Under the pieces are notes generated by a model, which had not been told where the DNA came from, searched no databases, and worked only from the letters and a program-made list of their open reading frames with translations. Below, piece by piece: positions 27,182 through 35,909 of a DNA stretch of 60,797 nt. This DNA is from Azonexus hydrophilus. GTDB taxonomy: Bacteria; Pseudomonadota; Gammaproteobacteria; Burkholderiales; Rhodocyclaceae. The translations under genes and the position numbers were made by a program. Location: the NCBI RefSeq assembly GCF_905120355.1, contig NZ_CAJHOB010000016.1:1-60797 (forward strand), read 5' to 3'. Numbering within the stretch: the first letter of the stretch is position 1; each line of letters begins with the position of its first letter.

Positions 27182-28102
27182 ATGCGACTGATTTTCGCCG
27201 GCACACCGGAATTTGCCGCCCAGGCACTACACGCATTGATTGCGGCCGGGCACGACATTCCCCTAGTGCTCACCCAGCCTGACCGGCCTGCCGGTCGCGG
27301 CATGGCGTTGCAACCATCAGCCGTCAAACAGGTGGCCGTCGCGCATGGCATCGAGGTTTTCCAGCCAGACAACCTGAAATCCGCCGAAGCTCAGTCTCGT
27401 CTGGCCGCAGTCAACGCCGAAGTCATGGTGGTGGCCGCCTATGGTTTGCTCCTGCCGCAGACGGTACTGGATCTGCCGCAGTTCGGCTGCCTCAACATCC
27501 ACGCTTCACTGCTGCCACGCTGGCGCGGTGCAGCCCCCCTGCAACGGGCTCTGCTCGCAGGCGACCGCGAAAGCGGCGTCTGCATCATGCAGATGGAAGC
27601 CGGACTGGATACCGGCCCGATCCTGCTGCAGGAAGCTGTAATCATCGATGCCAGCGAAACCACGGCCAGTCTGCACGATAAACTTGCTCACTGTGGTGCC
27701 GAACTGATCGTGCGCGCGCTGGCACGCCTGCCTTTGCCGGCAGTGCCACAGCCCAGCGCAGGCATCACCTATGCCCACAAGATCGACAAGGCTGAAGCCA
27801 GCATCGACTGGCAGCAAAGCGCCACGCACATCGACCGTCAAATCCGTGCGTTCAACCCGTTTCCCGGCGCCCAGACCACGCTCGCCGGCCAGCGCCTCAA
27901 GCTGTGGCAGGCGCGTCCGCATGCCGGCCAGGGAGAGCCCGGCCGCATCCTCGCCATCGAGCGCGACGCCATCATCGTCGCCTGTGGCGAGGGAGCCCTC
28001 GCCCTCAGTGAATTGCAGAAAGCCGGCGGCAAACGCCTGCCTGCCCGTGAATTTCTCGCGGGTCACCCCCTGCAGCCGGGCGACCGTCTGGGCGAGGCCT
28101 GA
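27182..28102 (+). CDS. fmt: Methionyl-tRNA formyltransferase
   Basis: The 306-residue protein starts at [19 protein letters not shown]; the 13 residues upstream overlap def and are not conserved. It has the 10-formyltetrahydrofolate-binding core, with [19 protein letters not shown] (catalytic Asn/His and the SLLP loop) and [11 protein letters not shown] (catalytic Asp), and a C-terminal tRNA-binding beta-barrel domain (about residues 205-306). It formylates initiator Met-tRNA. It lies in def-fmt with rsmB further on; the intervening nuclease gene is on the other strand. Confidence 0.98.
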   Translation: MRLIFAGTPEFAAQALHALIAAGHDIPLVLTQPDRPAGRGMALQPSAVKQVAVAHGIEVFQPDNLKSAEAQSRLAAVNAEVMVVAAYGLLLPQTVLDLPQFGCLNIHASLLPRWRGAAPLQRALLAGDRESGVCIMQMEAGLDTGPILLQEAVIIDASETTASLHDKLAHCGAELIVRALARLPLPAVPQPSAGITYAHKIDKAEASIDWQQSATHIDRQIRAFNPFPGAQTTLAGQRLKLWQARPHAGQGEPGRILAIERDAIIVACGEGALALSELQKAGGKRLPAREFLAGHPLQPGDRLGEA

Positions 28103-28122
28103 ACCTCATCCATAACCGCAGC

Positions 28123-29007
28123 TCAGCAGGCTGGCTGCAGCCGGCGCGTTTCACGTGAAACGCAAATAGCGTCGAGCAGATATCCCAGGCGATAGCCCGC
28201 CGCAGCCAGACGTTGACTGGCGATCTGCTGCGCTCGTGCCACATAACGCTCGCTCAGAATGAAACTGACGCTCCCCAGCGTCGCCGGATAAACCTCCGGC
28301 AGCAACTGCTGACTTTCCTGCAGCCAGCTTTGCGGCGTTCCCTGATCCGGCCGCTTCTGTTCCTGCAGGTAGGCGACAGCTCGCCGCAGCTTCTTGCCAC
28401 GCAGGCCGCTGGGGCCAGGCAGATCATCCCAATAAGCGTGCAGCTTGACGAACGGCTGGCGGGGATTGCCCGGGTTCTCAACCAGTACGCCGTTACCCCC
28501 ACGATCTTCGCTATAGCCGGTATGCAACGGCTGATGTACATCGCCCACCAGATGCAGCACCCAGGGTAAAGCCCAGGCCAGCTCGGCCGCATCGCGGCTG
28601 TTTTCAAGGGTGGCCACCAGCTTGGCAAGCTGGACATCGATCTGACCCGCGCGCCGCCGCCCTTGCCGGTCAATATTCACGTAATGCCAGTCACCATGTG
28701 CGGCCATGTCGGGAAAACCAGGCAAGGGCGCCGTCGTGCCCCCCGCACGGAAGCGCGGATCATGACGAATGCTGTCTGCCCAGGTGGACGCTTCGGCAAA
28801 CAACAGATCTGCTGCGCCAGCTCCCGCTTTCTCCCGCCAACGACCAACGTCCGGATGCTGCCGCAGCACGCCATGCACGAAGCTACGCGTTGCCGGACGC
28901 ATGCCATCCCAAGCCAGCAGGGCTGACTGGCGGTGGCCGGCTGCATTCCAGGCATGGGCCGGCACGCTCAGACAAAGAAAAATGAACAGGAAGAAGGCGA
29001 GGCGCAT
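28123..29007 (-). CDS. Secreted S1/P1-type nuclease
   Basis: The 294-residue protein has a signal peptide (MRLAFFLFIFLCLSVPAHA) that would leave Trp at the mature N-terminus; WNAAGH is the S1/P1 zinc-binding start. Further ligands appear in LLFAEASTWADSIRHDP, HGDWHYVNI, and WVLHLVGDVHQPLH. Such enzymes are periplasmic or secreted, use three zinc ions and cleave single-stranded DNA/RNA and 3'-nucleotides. The 3' end of the gene encodes CVSRETR from codons that form a parS-like palindrome (28147-28162). It sits on the opposite strand between fmt and rsmB. Confidence 0.93.
   Translation of the reverse strand: MRLAFFLFIFLCLSVPAHAWNAAGHRQSALLAWDGMRPATRSFVHGVLRQHPDVGRWREKAGAGAADLLFAEASTWADSIRHDPRFRAGGTTAPLPGFPDMAAHGDWHYVNIDRQGRRRAGQIDVQLAKLVATLENSRDAAELAWALPWVLHLVGDVHQPLHTGYSEDRGGNGVLVENPGNPRQPFVKLHAYWDDLPGPSGLRGKKLRRAVAYLQEQKRPDQGTPQSWLQESQQLLPEVYPATLGSVSFILSERYVARAQQIASQRLAAAGYRLGYLLDAICVSRETRRLQPAC
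28147..28162. promoter_or_regulatory. parS-like ParB-binding site within the S1/P1 nuclease gene
   Basis: CGTTTCACGTGAAACG is a perfect palindrome (extended to 18 bases with flanking G/C) and contains the 14-base parS core GTTTCACGTGAAAC. The canonical 16-mer has T and A at the ends where this has C and G. Location in a coding sequence is usual for parS. A second copy with the same core occurs at 57893-57914. Confidence 0.75.
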
Positions 29008-29040
29008 GGCCGCATTATGCCTCGTGCGATAATCCGCACC

Positions 29041-30318
29041 ATGTCACCCACGATGCCCCCGTCCCACCTGCCACCTGCTGCGCTTGCCCATGCCTTCTGG
29101 CAGGCCGCCGATCTGGTGGCACGTGTCATGGCTGGACACAGCCTGGCAGACAATGCCCTGCAGCGCGTTCCCGGCATCGCCCGGCCGGCGGTCCAGGACC
29201 TCGTGTACACCACCCTGCGCGCTTACGGGCGCGGAGACTTCCTGCTGTCGCGCCAGCTCGAGCGGCCGTTGCAGGTCCCGGTGGTCCATGCCTTGTTGCT
29301 GGTCGCTCTGCAACGCCTGGAGCATCATCCGCAGCAAGCGCATACCATCGTCGATCAGGCCGTACTGGCAGCCGGTGAGCTGGCCCGTGGTCGTTTGCGC
29401 GGTCTGGTCAATGCCGTGCTGCGCAATTTCCTGCGCCGGCGCGACGAATTACTGGCCGCAGCGGACCGCGACCCGCTGGCCCATGGACAGCACCCGCTGT
29501 GGTGGCAGGATGTCCTGCAGACAGCCTGGCCCGAACACGCCGCTGCCATCCTGGCAGCGGGTAACCAGCCGCCGCCGATGGCCCTGCGCGTCAATCAGCA
29601 ACGCACCAGCCGCAAAGCGTATCAGGAAGAATTGCAGGCAGCAGGCATCGATGCCTCACCCGTTGGCGACGCGGGACTAACGCTTGCCCACCCTGTGCCG
29701 GTCGACCGACTACCGGGTTTTTTTGACGGCAAGGTATCGGTGCAGGACCCCGGCGCACAGCGGGCAGGCGAAATCCTGCGCCCCGCGGCCGGTTCCCGTG
29801 TCCTTGACGCCTGCGCCGCCCCCGGCGGCAAAACGGCACACCTGCTCGAAAATGCACCGCTGGAGCTGCTCGCCCTCGACCTCAAACCGGTACGCTGCCG
29901 CCGCGTCGAAGAGGGACTGGCGCGCCTGCACCTGACGGCACAAGTGCGCACCGCCGATTGCAGCACACCTGCCCGCTGGTGGGATGGCCGCCCCTTTGAT
30001 GCCATTCTTGCCGACGTGCCGTGCACCGCCAGTGGCGTCGTCCGCCGCCACCCGGACGCCAAATGGTTGCGCCGGGATAGCGATATCGCCAGTTTTGCCA
30101 GCACCCAGCACCGCATCCTCAACGCGTTGTGGCCACTGCTGCGCCCGGGCGGCGAGTTTTTGTACGCCACCTGCTCCCTGTTTCCGGCAGAAAACCAGGC
30201 GCAGATCGCCAGTTTCCTGCACCGTCACCACGACGCAGAACGCCTGCACGAGGAGCAGATTTTCCCACAGGCAGCGCACGATGGTTTTTTCTACTGCCTG
30301 CTGCGCAAACGGACCTGA
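29041..30318 (+). CDS. rsmB: 16S rRNA m5C967 methyltransferase
   Basis: The 425-residue protein is taken from ATG 29041 (MSPTMPPSHLPPAALAHAF). The N-terminal NusB-like RNA-binding domain (residues 1 to about 150) is followed by the RsmB catalytic domain with SAM motif DACAAPGGKTAHLLE, the catalytic-cysteine motif ADVPCTASGVVRRHPD, and FLYATCSLFPAENQ. It methylates C967 of 16S rRNA. It is followed by the DUF4390 gene after three bases and lies in the conserved def-fmt-rsmB-ntrYX-trk region. Confidence 0.95.
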   Translation: MSPTMPPSHLPPAALAHAFWQAADLVARVMAGHSLADNALQRVPGIARPAVQDLVYTTLRAYGRGDFLLSRQLERPLQVPVVHALLLVALQRLEHHPQQAHTIVDQAVLAAGELARGRLRGLVNAVLRNFLRRRDELLAAADRDPLAHGQHPLWWQDVLQTAWPEHAAAILAAGNQPPPMALRVNQQRTSRKAYQEELQAAGIDASPVGDAGLTLAHPVPVDRLPGFFDGKVSVQDPGAQRAGEILRPAAGSRVLDACAAPGGKTAHLLENAPLELLALDLKPVRCRRVEEGLARLHLTAQVRTADCSTPARWWDGRPFDAILADVPCTASGVVRRHPDAKWLRRDSDIASFASTQHRILNALWPLLRPGGEFLYATCSLFPAENQAQIASFLHRHHDAERLHEEQIFPQAAHDGFFYCLLRKRT

Positions 30319-30321
30319 GCG

Positions 30322-30915
30322 ATGTCCCGCCATCCACTCTGGCTACCCCTCCTCTGCTGGCTCTGGCTGTTCTGCTGCCCGCCCGTGCAGGCAGCAGAAA
30401 TCGGGGTAAACAACCCGCGCCTGGAATGGTCAGACGACGGCTACGTCCTCAGCGCCGATTTCAACTTTGATTTGAATCCGCGCCTGGAAGACGCTGTCAA
30501 TCGTGGCTTGATGCTGACTTTCGTTGCCGACTTTCAGCTGGAACGCGAACGCTGGTACTGGCTGGACGAAAAAATTGCCCGACGCAGCCTGACCTACCGC
30601 CTTTCCTATCACGCACTGACCCGCCAATACCGCCTGAGCCGGGGCGTCCTGCATCAAAGCTTCGACAACCTGAGTGCTGCCCTGGCCGTCCTGCGCCGCC
30701 TCCGCAACTGGCTGGTGATCGAGCACAAGGAAGATGATGTCACCCCGGGCGCCAGGTACCAGGCCATGCTGCGCCTGCGGCTGGACACCACCCAACTCCC
30801 TCGCCCGTTCCAGATCAGCGCCCTGGGCAACAAGGAATGGACCCTCGGCAGCGACTGGCACACCTGGACCCTGGTGTTGCCGGAAGCTGCAGTGGCAGGA
30901 GATGCGCCACAATGA
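30322..30915 (+). CDS. DUF4390 family exported protein
   Basis: The 197-residue protein has a signal peptide (LPLLCWLWLFCCPPVQAAE). The mature part matches the DUF4390 pattern found next to rsmB and ntrY in betaproteobacteria: NPRLEWSDDGYVLSADFNFDL, RERWYWLDEKIARRSLTYRLSYH and TRQYRLSRGVLHQSFDNLSAAL. No function is known. Its conserved location before an NtrY-like kinase suggests a periplasmic partner of that sensor; this is inference. Its stop overlaps the start of a 37-residue ORF (ATGA at 30912-30915). Confidence 0.88.
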   Translation: MSRHPLWLPLLCWLWLFCCPPVQAAEIGVNNPRLEWSDDGYVLSADFNFDLNPRLEDAVNRGLMLTFVADFQLERERWYWLDEKIARRSLTYRLSYHALTRQYRLSRGVLHQSFDNLSAALAVLRRLRNWLVIEHKEDDVTPGARYQAMLRLRLDTTQLPRPFQISALGNKEWTLGSDWHTWTLVLPEAAVAGDAPQ

Positions 30916-31025
30916 ATACGCTCATTGCCCCCCATTCCTGCCAGCCAGACATGACAGCGCACAGTGCACCGCGAGGCAAGCCGCCCGCCCCGGCATTTCA
31001 TTTGCAACCGGACCAGGCAGAATGA
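30912..31025 (+). CDS. 37-residue ORF bridging DUF4390 and ntrY by two ATGA overlaps
   Basis: This ORF starts with an ATGA overlap on the DUF4390 stop and ends with an ATGA overlap on the ntrY-like start (31022-31025). The product is hydrophilic and Pro/His-containing, with no membrane segment and no recognisable domain. A ribosome terminating on DUF4390 could re-initiate here and then at ntrY, so the ORF may serve translational coupling rather than make a useful peptide. It could also be chance. It is too short for standard gene finders. Confidence 0.4.
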   Translation: MNTLIAPHSCQPDMTAHSAPRGKPPAPAFHLQPDQAE

Positions 31026-33190
31026 AACGTTTCGTTGCCGCTGCCGGTGCCTTCGCCGGCGCCCTCGGAGCCATTGTCTGGGTCCTGTTGCTGTTGAGCA
31101 CCGCAGCCGACACCGTGGTCTTCTCGCGCAATTACCCGGCCCTGATTGGTCTCAACCTGCTGCTGGCAGCGGGCATGCTGCTGCTGGTCGGCTGGCAGCT
31201 GCGCAGTTTGTGGCGCGATTACCGCATGCAGGTCTTCGGTGCCCGGCTCAAGCTGCGCCTGATGTTCATGTTCGGCATCATAGCCGTACTGCCCGGCGCG
31301 CTGGTCTATGGCGTTTCAGTTCAATTCGTCACCCGCTCCATCGAAAGCTGGTTCGATGTGCGCGTCGAAAAGGCGCTTGAATCAGGCCTGCATCTGGGGC
31401 GCTCGGCCCTCGACTCACTGCTTGCAGAACTGGCGCAGAAGGGCGAAAGCATGACCAACGAGCTGGCCGACGTGCCGGAGGCCGGTCGCCGTTCTGCCTT
31501 GCTCCGCCTGCGTGAAGAAAAAAACGTCCATAGCGCCGCCCTCTTCGCTCTCAACGGACAGTTGCTCGCCAGTGCCAGCAGCGATCCCAACAGCCACTTC
31601 CAGCGCAACCTGCCGACGCCGGACGCCAGCCATCTCAAACAGGCGCGCAACACCAACGGGACACAGGATGTCATCGGCGAAGGCGAAGACATGCTGCTGC
31701 GCGTCCTCCTGCCGGTGGGCTCGCGCCGCATCTTCGACGAGCCGCGGATTTTGCAGCTGAGCCAACCGGTTCCCGCCGGTCTGGCGCTCGATGCCGAGGC
31801 CGTCCAGGGGGTGTACCGCGATTATCAGGAGTTGCAGCTGGCGCGCCAGGGACTGACCCGCATCTACGCCCTGACCCTGACCTTGACCGTTCTGGTTGCC
31901 CTCTTTGCCGCCTTTGCCCTCGCCTACTGGATGGCACGCCGGCTGGTCGCACCGCTGCACATGCTGGCCGAGGGCACCGAAGCCGTCGCCCAGGGCGATT
32001 TCTCGCCGCGCCGCGCCATCGACAGCAGTGACGAGCTGGGTATTCTCACCCGCTCCTTCAGCCAGATGACTCGTCAACTGGAAGAAGCGCGCCATGATTC
32101 CGAGCGCCACCGCGGCGAAGTCGAAACCGCACGCGCCTATCTGGAATCGATCCTGGCCAACCTGTCCGCCGGGGTGCTCGTATTTGACCGCAAATTCATC
32201 CTGCGTACCGTGAATGAAGGCGCCCTGACCATCCTTGCCGATGACTTTTCCGGCCTGATCGGTCTGGCACCGGAACAGTGGCCCCGGCAACAGCAACTGG
32301 GCAGCTTCATCCGCGACCGTTTCGCCGCCAGTGAAGACAGCGAATGGCAGGCGCAAGTTGAACTCGAACGCGACAAGGGTCTGCCGCAGGTGCTGCTGCT
32401 TCGCGCGTCACGCCTGCCGGAAGTGAGCGGCGGCGGCGATGTGGTGGTCTTCGATGATGTCACCCAACTGATTGCTGCCCAGCGCAGCGCCGCCTGGGGC
32501 GAAGTTGCACGCCGACTGGCGCACGAAATCAAGAACCCGCTGACACCGATCCAGCTGTCGGCTGAACGCCTGCAATTCAAGCTCACCGACAAGCTTGGCA
32601 ATGGGGATGCCGAGATGCTGGCACGCGGTACGCAGACCATCATCAACCAGGTGCAGGCCATGAAGCGCATGGTCGACGACTTCCGCGATTACGCCCGCAC
32701 CCCGGCACCCCAGCTGGCGGCGGTGGATCTCAATGGCCTGGTGCAGGAAGTCCTCGGTCTGTACGAAGGCAGCACGGCAAAAATTTCGCTCCAGCTGGCC
32801 GCCAGCCTGCCACCGGTACATGGCGACGCGACGCAATTGCGCCAGATCATCCACAATCTGCTGCGCAATGCCGAGGATGCTCTGGAAGGTCGCAGCGACG
32901 GTCGCATCGAAATTTTCAGCAAAACCGCCGGCAGCCGCTGCGCACGGCTGCGCATCACGGATAATGGCCCCGGTTTTCCAGGGGAACTGCTGCCGCGCAT
33001 CTTCGAGCCGTATGTCACAACCAAGGCGCGCGGCACCGGCCTGGGGTTGCCCATCGTGAAAAAAATCATTGATGAGCACCAGGGCAGCATAGAAATCAGC
33101 AACGCGGCAAACGGCGGCGCAACGGTGGATATCCGCCTGCCGCTTGTACGCCACAAGGAGGGTATGCATGGCAATCATTCTGGTCGTTGA
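31022..33190 (+). CDS. ntrY: NtrY-like membrane sensor histidine kinase
   Basis: The 722-residue protein starts at ATG 31022 (MKRFVAAAGAFAGALGAIVW). It has three N-terminal membrane helices (about residues 5-27, 40-60, 78-100), an extracytoplasmic sensor segment, a further helix at about 285-305, a HAMP domain (residues 305-360), a PAS-like region (from LESILANLSAGVLVFDRKF), and a kinase core with the H-box ARRLAHEIKNPLTPIQLSAERL and the ATP-binding motifs NLLRNAEDAL, DNGPGF and GTGLGLPIVKKI. It matches NtrY, the membrane kinase of NtrYX, tied to nitrogen metabolism and redox/envelope control in other proteobacteria. The 3' end overlaps the regulator gene by 23 bases. Confidence 0.92.
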   Translation: MKRFVAAAGAFAGALGAIVWVLLLLSTAADTVVFSRNYPALIGLNLLLAAGMLLLVGWQLRSLWRDYRMQVFGARLKLRLMFMFGIIAVLPGALVYGVSVQFVTRSIESWFDVRVEKALESGLHLGRSALDSLLAELAQKGESMTNELADVPEAGRRSALLRLREEKNVHSAALFALNGQLLASASSDPNSHFQRNLPTPDASHLKQARNTNGTQDVIGEGEDMLLRVLLPVGSRRIFDEPRILQLSQPVPAGLALDAEAVQGVYRDYQELQLARQGLTRIYALTLTLTVLVALFAAFALAYWMARRLVAPLHMLAEGTEAVAQGDFSPRRAIDSSDELGILTRSFSQMTRQLEEARHDSERHRGEVETARAYLESILANLSAGVLVFDRKFILRTVNEGALTILADDFSGLIGLAPEQWPRQQQLGSFIRDRFAASEDSEWQAQVELERDKGLPQVLLLRASRLPEVSGGGDVVVFDDVTQLIAAQRSAAWGEVARRLAHEIKNPLTPIQLSAERLQFKLTDKLGNGDAEMLARGTQTIINQVQAMKRMVDDFRDYARTPAPQLAAVDLNGLVQEVLGLYEGSTAKISLQLAASLPPVHGDATQLRQIIHNLLRNAEDALEGRSDGRIEIFSKTAGSRCARLRITDNGPGFPGELLPRIFEPYVTTKARGTGLGLPIVKKIIDEHQGSIEISNAANGGATVDIRLPLVRHKEGMHGNHSGR

Positions 33191-34433
33191 CGACGAGGTC
33201 GGCATTCGTGAGCTGTTGTCGGAAATCCTGATTGATGAGGGTTACGACGTACGGCTGGCGGAAAACGCCCAGGCGGCGCGCAAAGCTCGTCAGGAAATGC
33301 GCCCGGATCTGGTCCTGCTCGACATCTGGATGCCCGACACCGACGGCATTTCGCTGCTCAAGGAATGGCACAGCAGTGGCCAGCTGAGCATGCCGGTCGT
33401 CATGATGTCCGGCCACGGCACCATCGACACAGCGGTCGAGGCCACCCGTTTCGGCGCCTGCGATTTCCTGGAAAAACCGGTATCGCTGCAGAAATTGCTT
33501 GGCACCGTGCAAAAAGCACTCAAGTTCGACGCCCCGCAGGCGAGCACGCCGCTCACACTGGATGCTTTCGCCCGCCTCGCTTTCGTCAAGGAATTCCGCC
33601 GCCGTCTGGAACAGACTGCCAGCCGGACGTCGATCCTTCTCCTGCGTGGCGCCACCGGCAACATTGCCGAACTTGCCGCGCGCACCTTGCATGTCGCCCG
33701 CACACCGTGGCTCGACCTGGCCAGCCTGAGCAGCCCGCTGACCCAGGAGCAGCTGGAAAAGTGCGCCGGCGGCATCCTCTTCGTACCTGATCTGGCCGCC
33801 TTGAGCAAAATGCAGCAGATGGGGCTGGCGTTCGCCTGTGAGCGGGTGGAAAAACTCAATGTCCGCCTTTTCGCTGCCACCGCCAGCACACCAGCGCAGC
33901 TCCTTGAACAGGGCTGGGACAGCAAACTCATCAACCGCTTGAGCGAGGTCTGGCTGAGCCTGCCCGGGTTGTCCAATCAGGTCGACGACCTGCCGGAAAT
34001 TGCCAGAGTCCTGCTCGAGCATCTGGTTGACCGCCGTGAGGTACCTCCACGACGCTGGTCCGCCGCCGCGCTCAACACCCTGCACAACCTGTCCTGGAAA
34101 CGCCTCGGCGACAACAGCTGGAATGTCCTCTACAACCTGGTGAAAAACCTGGCCCTGTCGGCATTGGAAGAAGAAATCAGCGCCGAGGACGTCAACCGGG
34201 TCATGCCCAGCGAGAATGCGGCGGAAGAAGTGCAGCTCTCCCTGTTGCCCCTGTTTGAACAACCGCTGCGGGAAGCGCGTGATGCCTTTGAAAAACTGTA
34301 TTTCGAATTCCACCTGCGCCAGGAGCAGGGCAACATGACGCGCCTGGCAGAACGCTCCGGCCTGGAACGAACCCACCTCTACCGCAAACTGAAACAGTTG
34401 GATGTCCGCCTGGGACGGCGTGGCGAGGAATGA
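33168..34433 (+). CDS. NtrX-like response regulator with a degenerate AAA+ domain
   Basis: The 421-residue protein starts at MAIILVVDDEVGIREL. The receiver domain is intact (phospho-acceptor Asp52 in LVLLDIWMPDTDG, Lys in FLEKPVS). The C-terminus has a Fis-type HTH (NMTRLAERSGLERTHLYRKLKQL). The middle should be a sigma-54 AAA+ ATPase, but the Walker A position reads LLLRGATGNIAELAA with no GxxxxGK, Walker B reads GGILFVPDLAAL instead of the acidic DE pair, and no GAFTGA loop is present. It therefore should not activate sigma-54 promoters by ATP hydrolysis, and more likely works as a simple repressor or activator under control of the ntrY kinase. Confidence 0.88.
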   Translation: MAIILVVDDEVGIRELLSEILIDEGYDVRLAENAQAARKARQEMRPDLVLLDIWMPDTDGISLLKEWHSSGQLSMPVVMMSGHGTIDTAVEATRFGACDFLEKPVSLQKLLGTVQKALKFDAPQASTPLTLDAFARLAFVKEFRRRLEQTASRTSILLLRGATGNIAELAARTLHVARTPWLDLASLSSPLTQEQLEKCAGGILFVPDLAALSKMQQMGLAFACERVEKLNVRLFAATASTPAQLLEQGWDSKLINRLSEVWLSLPGLSNQVDDLPEIARVLLEHLVDRREVPPRRWSAAALNTLHNLSWKRLGDNSWNVLYNLVKNLALSALEEEISAEDVNRVMPSENAAEEVQLSLLPLFEQPLREARDAFEKLYFEFHLRQEQGNMTRLAERSGLERTHLYRKLKQLDVRLGRRGEE

Positions 34434-34468
34434 ACAAAGCCTAGCAGCGCAGCAGGAACGGTAAAACC

Positions 34469-35902
34469 ATGAAAATCATCATCGTCGGTGCCGGCCAGGT
34501 CGGCACCAGTGTCGCTGAAGGCCTGGTCAATGAAGAAAACGACATCACCGTCGTCGACCAGGATGGGCCACGCCTGCAATTCCTGCAGAATCGCTACGAT
34601 CTACGCACCGTATGCGGCAATGCCACCACGCCCAGCACCCTGCGCGACGCCGGAGCGGAAGACGCCGACATGATCATCGCCCTGACGCAAAGCGACCCGT
34701 CCAATCTGGTCATCAGCAAGATTGCCCATTCCCTGTTCAACACCCCGACCCGTATTGCCCGCCTGCGCTCGCGGGATTTTCTCGAAGACGAGAATCTGCT
34801 GGCGGAGCACAATTTCGCCGTCGATTTCGCACTCTGCCCGGAACAGGTCATCACCGACTACATCCAGCGCCTGGTGGAATTCCCGCGCGCCCTGCAGGTC
34901 CTCAACTTCGCGCATGGCCGGGTCGCACTGGTCGCCGTGCACGCCTACGAAGGCGGCCTGCTCGTCGGCAAACCGATCAAGACCATGCCACAGTTGCTAC
35001 CGCATGAGATTGACGCGCGCATCGCCGCCATCTTCCGTGACAACCAGCCCCTGATCCCGGAAGGCGATACGGTGGTGCGCGTCGGCGACGAAGTATTCCT
35101 GCTCGCGGCGGCAGAACACATCCACACCGTGCTGAAGCAGCTGCGCCGCGCCGAACAGCGGGTCCAGCGGGTGATGATCGCCGGTGGCGGCAACATTGGC
35201 CTGCGCCTGGCAAAAGCCCTGGAAGAGCGCTATGAAGTCAAGCTGATCGAAAAGAGCGAAACCCGTGCCGCGCTGCTCGCCAACGAACTGAACGATGCCC
35301 TGGTGCTGTCCGGCGACGCGACCGACGAGGAATTGCTGGAACAGGAAAACATCACCGAGATGGATCTGTTCCTTGCCGTCACCAACGACGACGAGAACAA
35401 CATCATGGCCGGCAGTCTGGCCAAACGTCTGGGTTGCCGGCGCGTGGTCGCCCTGGTCAACCGCCGCGCCTACGCTGAAATGATCGAGGGCGGGCCGATC
35501 GACATTGCCATTTCCCCGGCCCAGGTCTCGATCGGCACCTTGCTCGCCTATGTCCGCCAGGCCGATGTGGCCGTGGTGCACTCGCTGCGGCGCGGCGCGG
35601 CGGAAGCCCTGGAAATCATTGCCCACGGCGACCGCAACACGTCCAAGGTCGTCGGCCGGACCATCGGCGAGATTCCCTGGCCGCGCGGCGTGACCGTTGC
35701 CGCAGTAGTCCGTAATTTCGACAAGCCGGTCATCGTCGGCCATACCGACGAATGGACCGCCATCACCCGCTATGGCGAAGTCCATATCGCGCACCACGAC
35801 ACGCTGATCCAGGCGGGAGACCACGTGATCATCTTCTGCACCCAGAAAAAACTGGTGCGCAAGGTGGAAAAACTGTTCCAGGTCGGTTTCCACTTCCTGT
35901 GA
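34469..35902 (+). CDS. trkA: Trk potassium uptake regulatory subunit
   Basis: The 477-residue protein has two tandem RCK units: Rossmann NAD-binding motif KIIIVGAGQVGTSVAEGL at the start and VMIAGGGNIGLRLAKALEE in the second half, each followed by a TrkA-C domain (LVGKPIKTMPQLLP and KVVGRTIGEIPWPRG). It forms a cytoplasmic ring that gates TrkH in response to nucleotides. Length is close to the E. coli protein (458). It is followed by trkH after 7 bases. Confidence 0.97.
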   Translation: MKIIIVGAGQVGTSVAEGLVNEENDITVVDQDGPRLQFLQNRYDLRTVCGNATTPSTLRDAGAEDADMIIALTQSDPSNLVISKIAHSLFNTPTRIARLRSRDFLEDENLLAEHNFAVDFALCPEQVITDYIQRLVEFPRALQVLNFAHGRVALVAVHAYEGGLLVGKPIKTMPQLLPHEIDARIAAIFRDNQPLIPEGDTVVRVGDEVFLLAAAEHIHTVLKQLRRAEQRVQRVMIAGGGNIGLRLAKALEERYEVKLIEKSETRAALLANELNDALVLSGDATDEELLEQENITEMDLFLAVTNDDENNIMAGSLAKRLGCRRVVALVNRRAYAEMIEGGPIDIAISPAQVSIGTLLAYVRQADVAVVHSLRRGAAEALEIIAHGDRNTSKVVGRTIGEIPWPRGVTVAAVVRNFDKPVIVGHTDEWTAITRYGEVHIAHHDTLIQAGDHVIIFCTQKKLVRKVEKLFQVGFHFL

Positions 35903-35909
35903 GGCAAGC

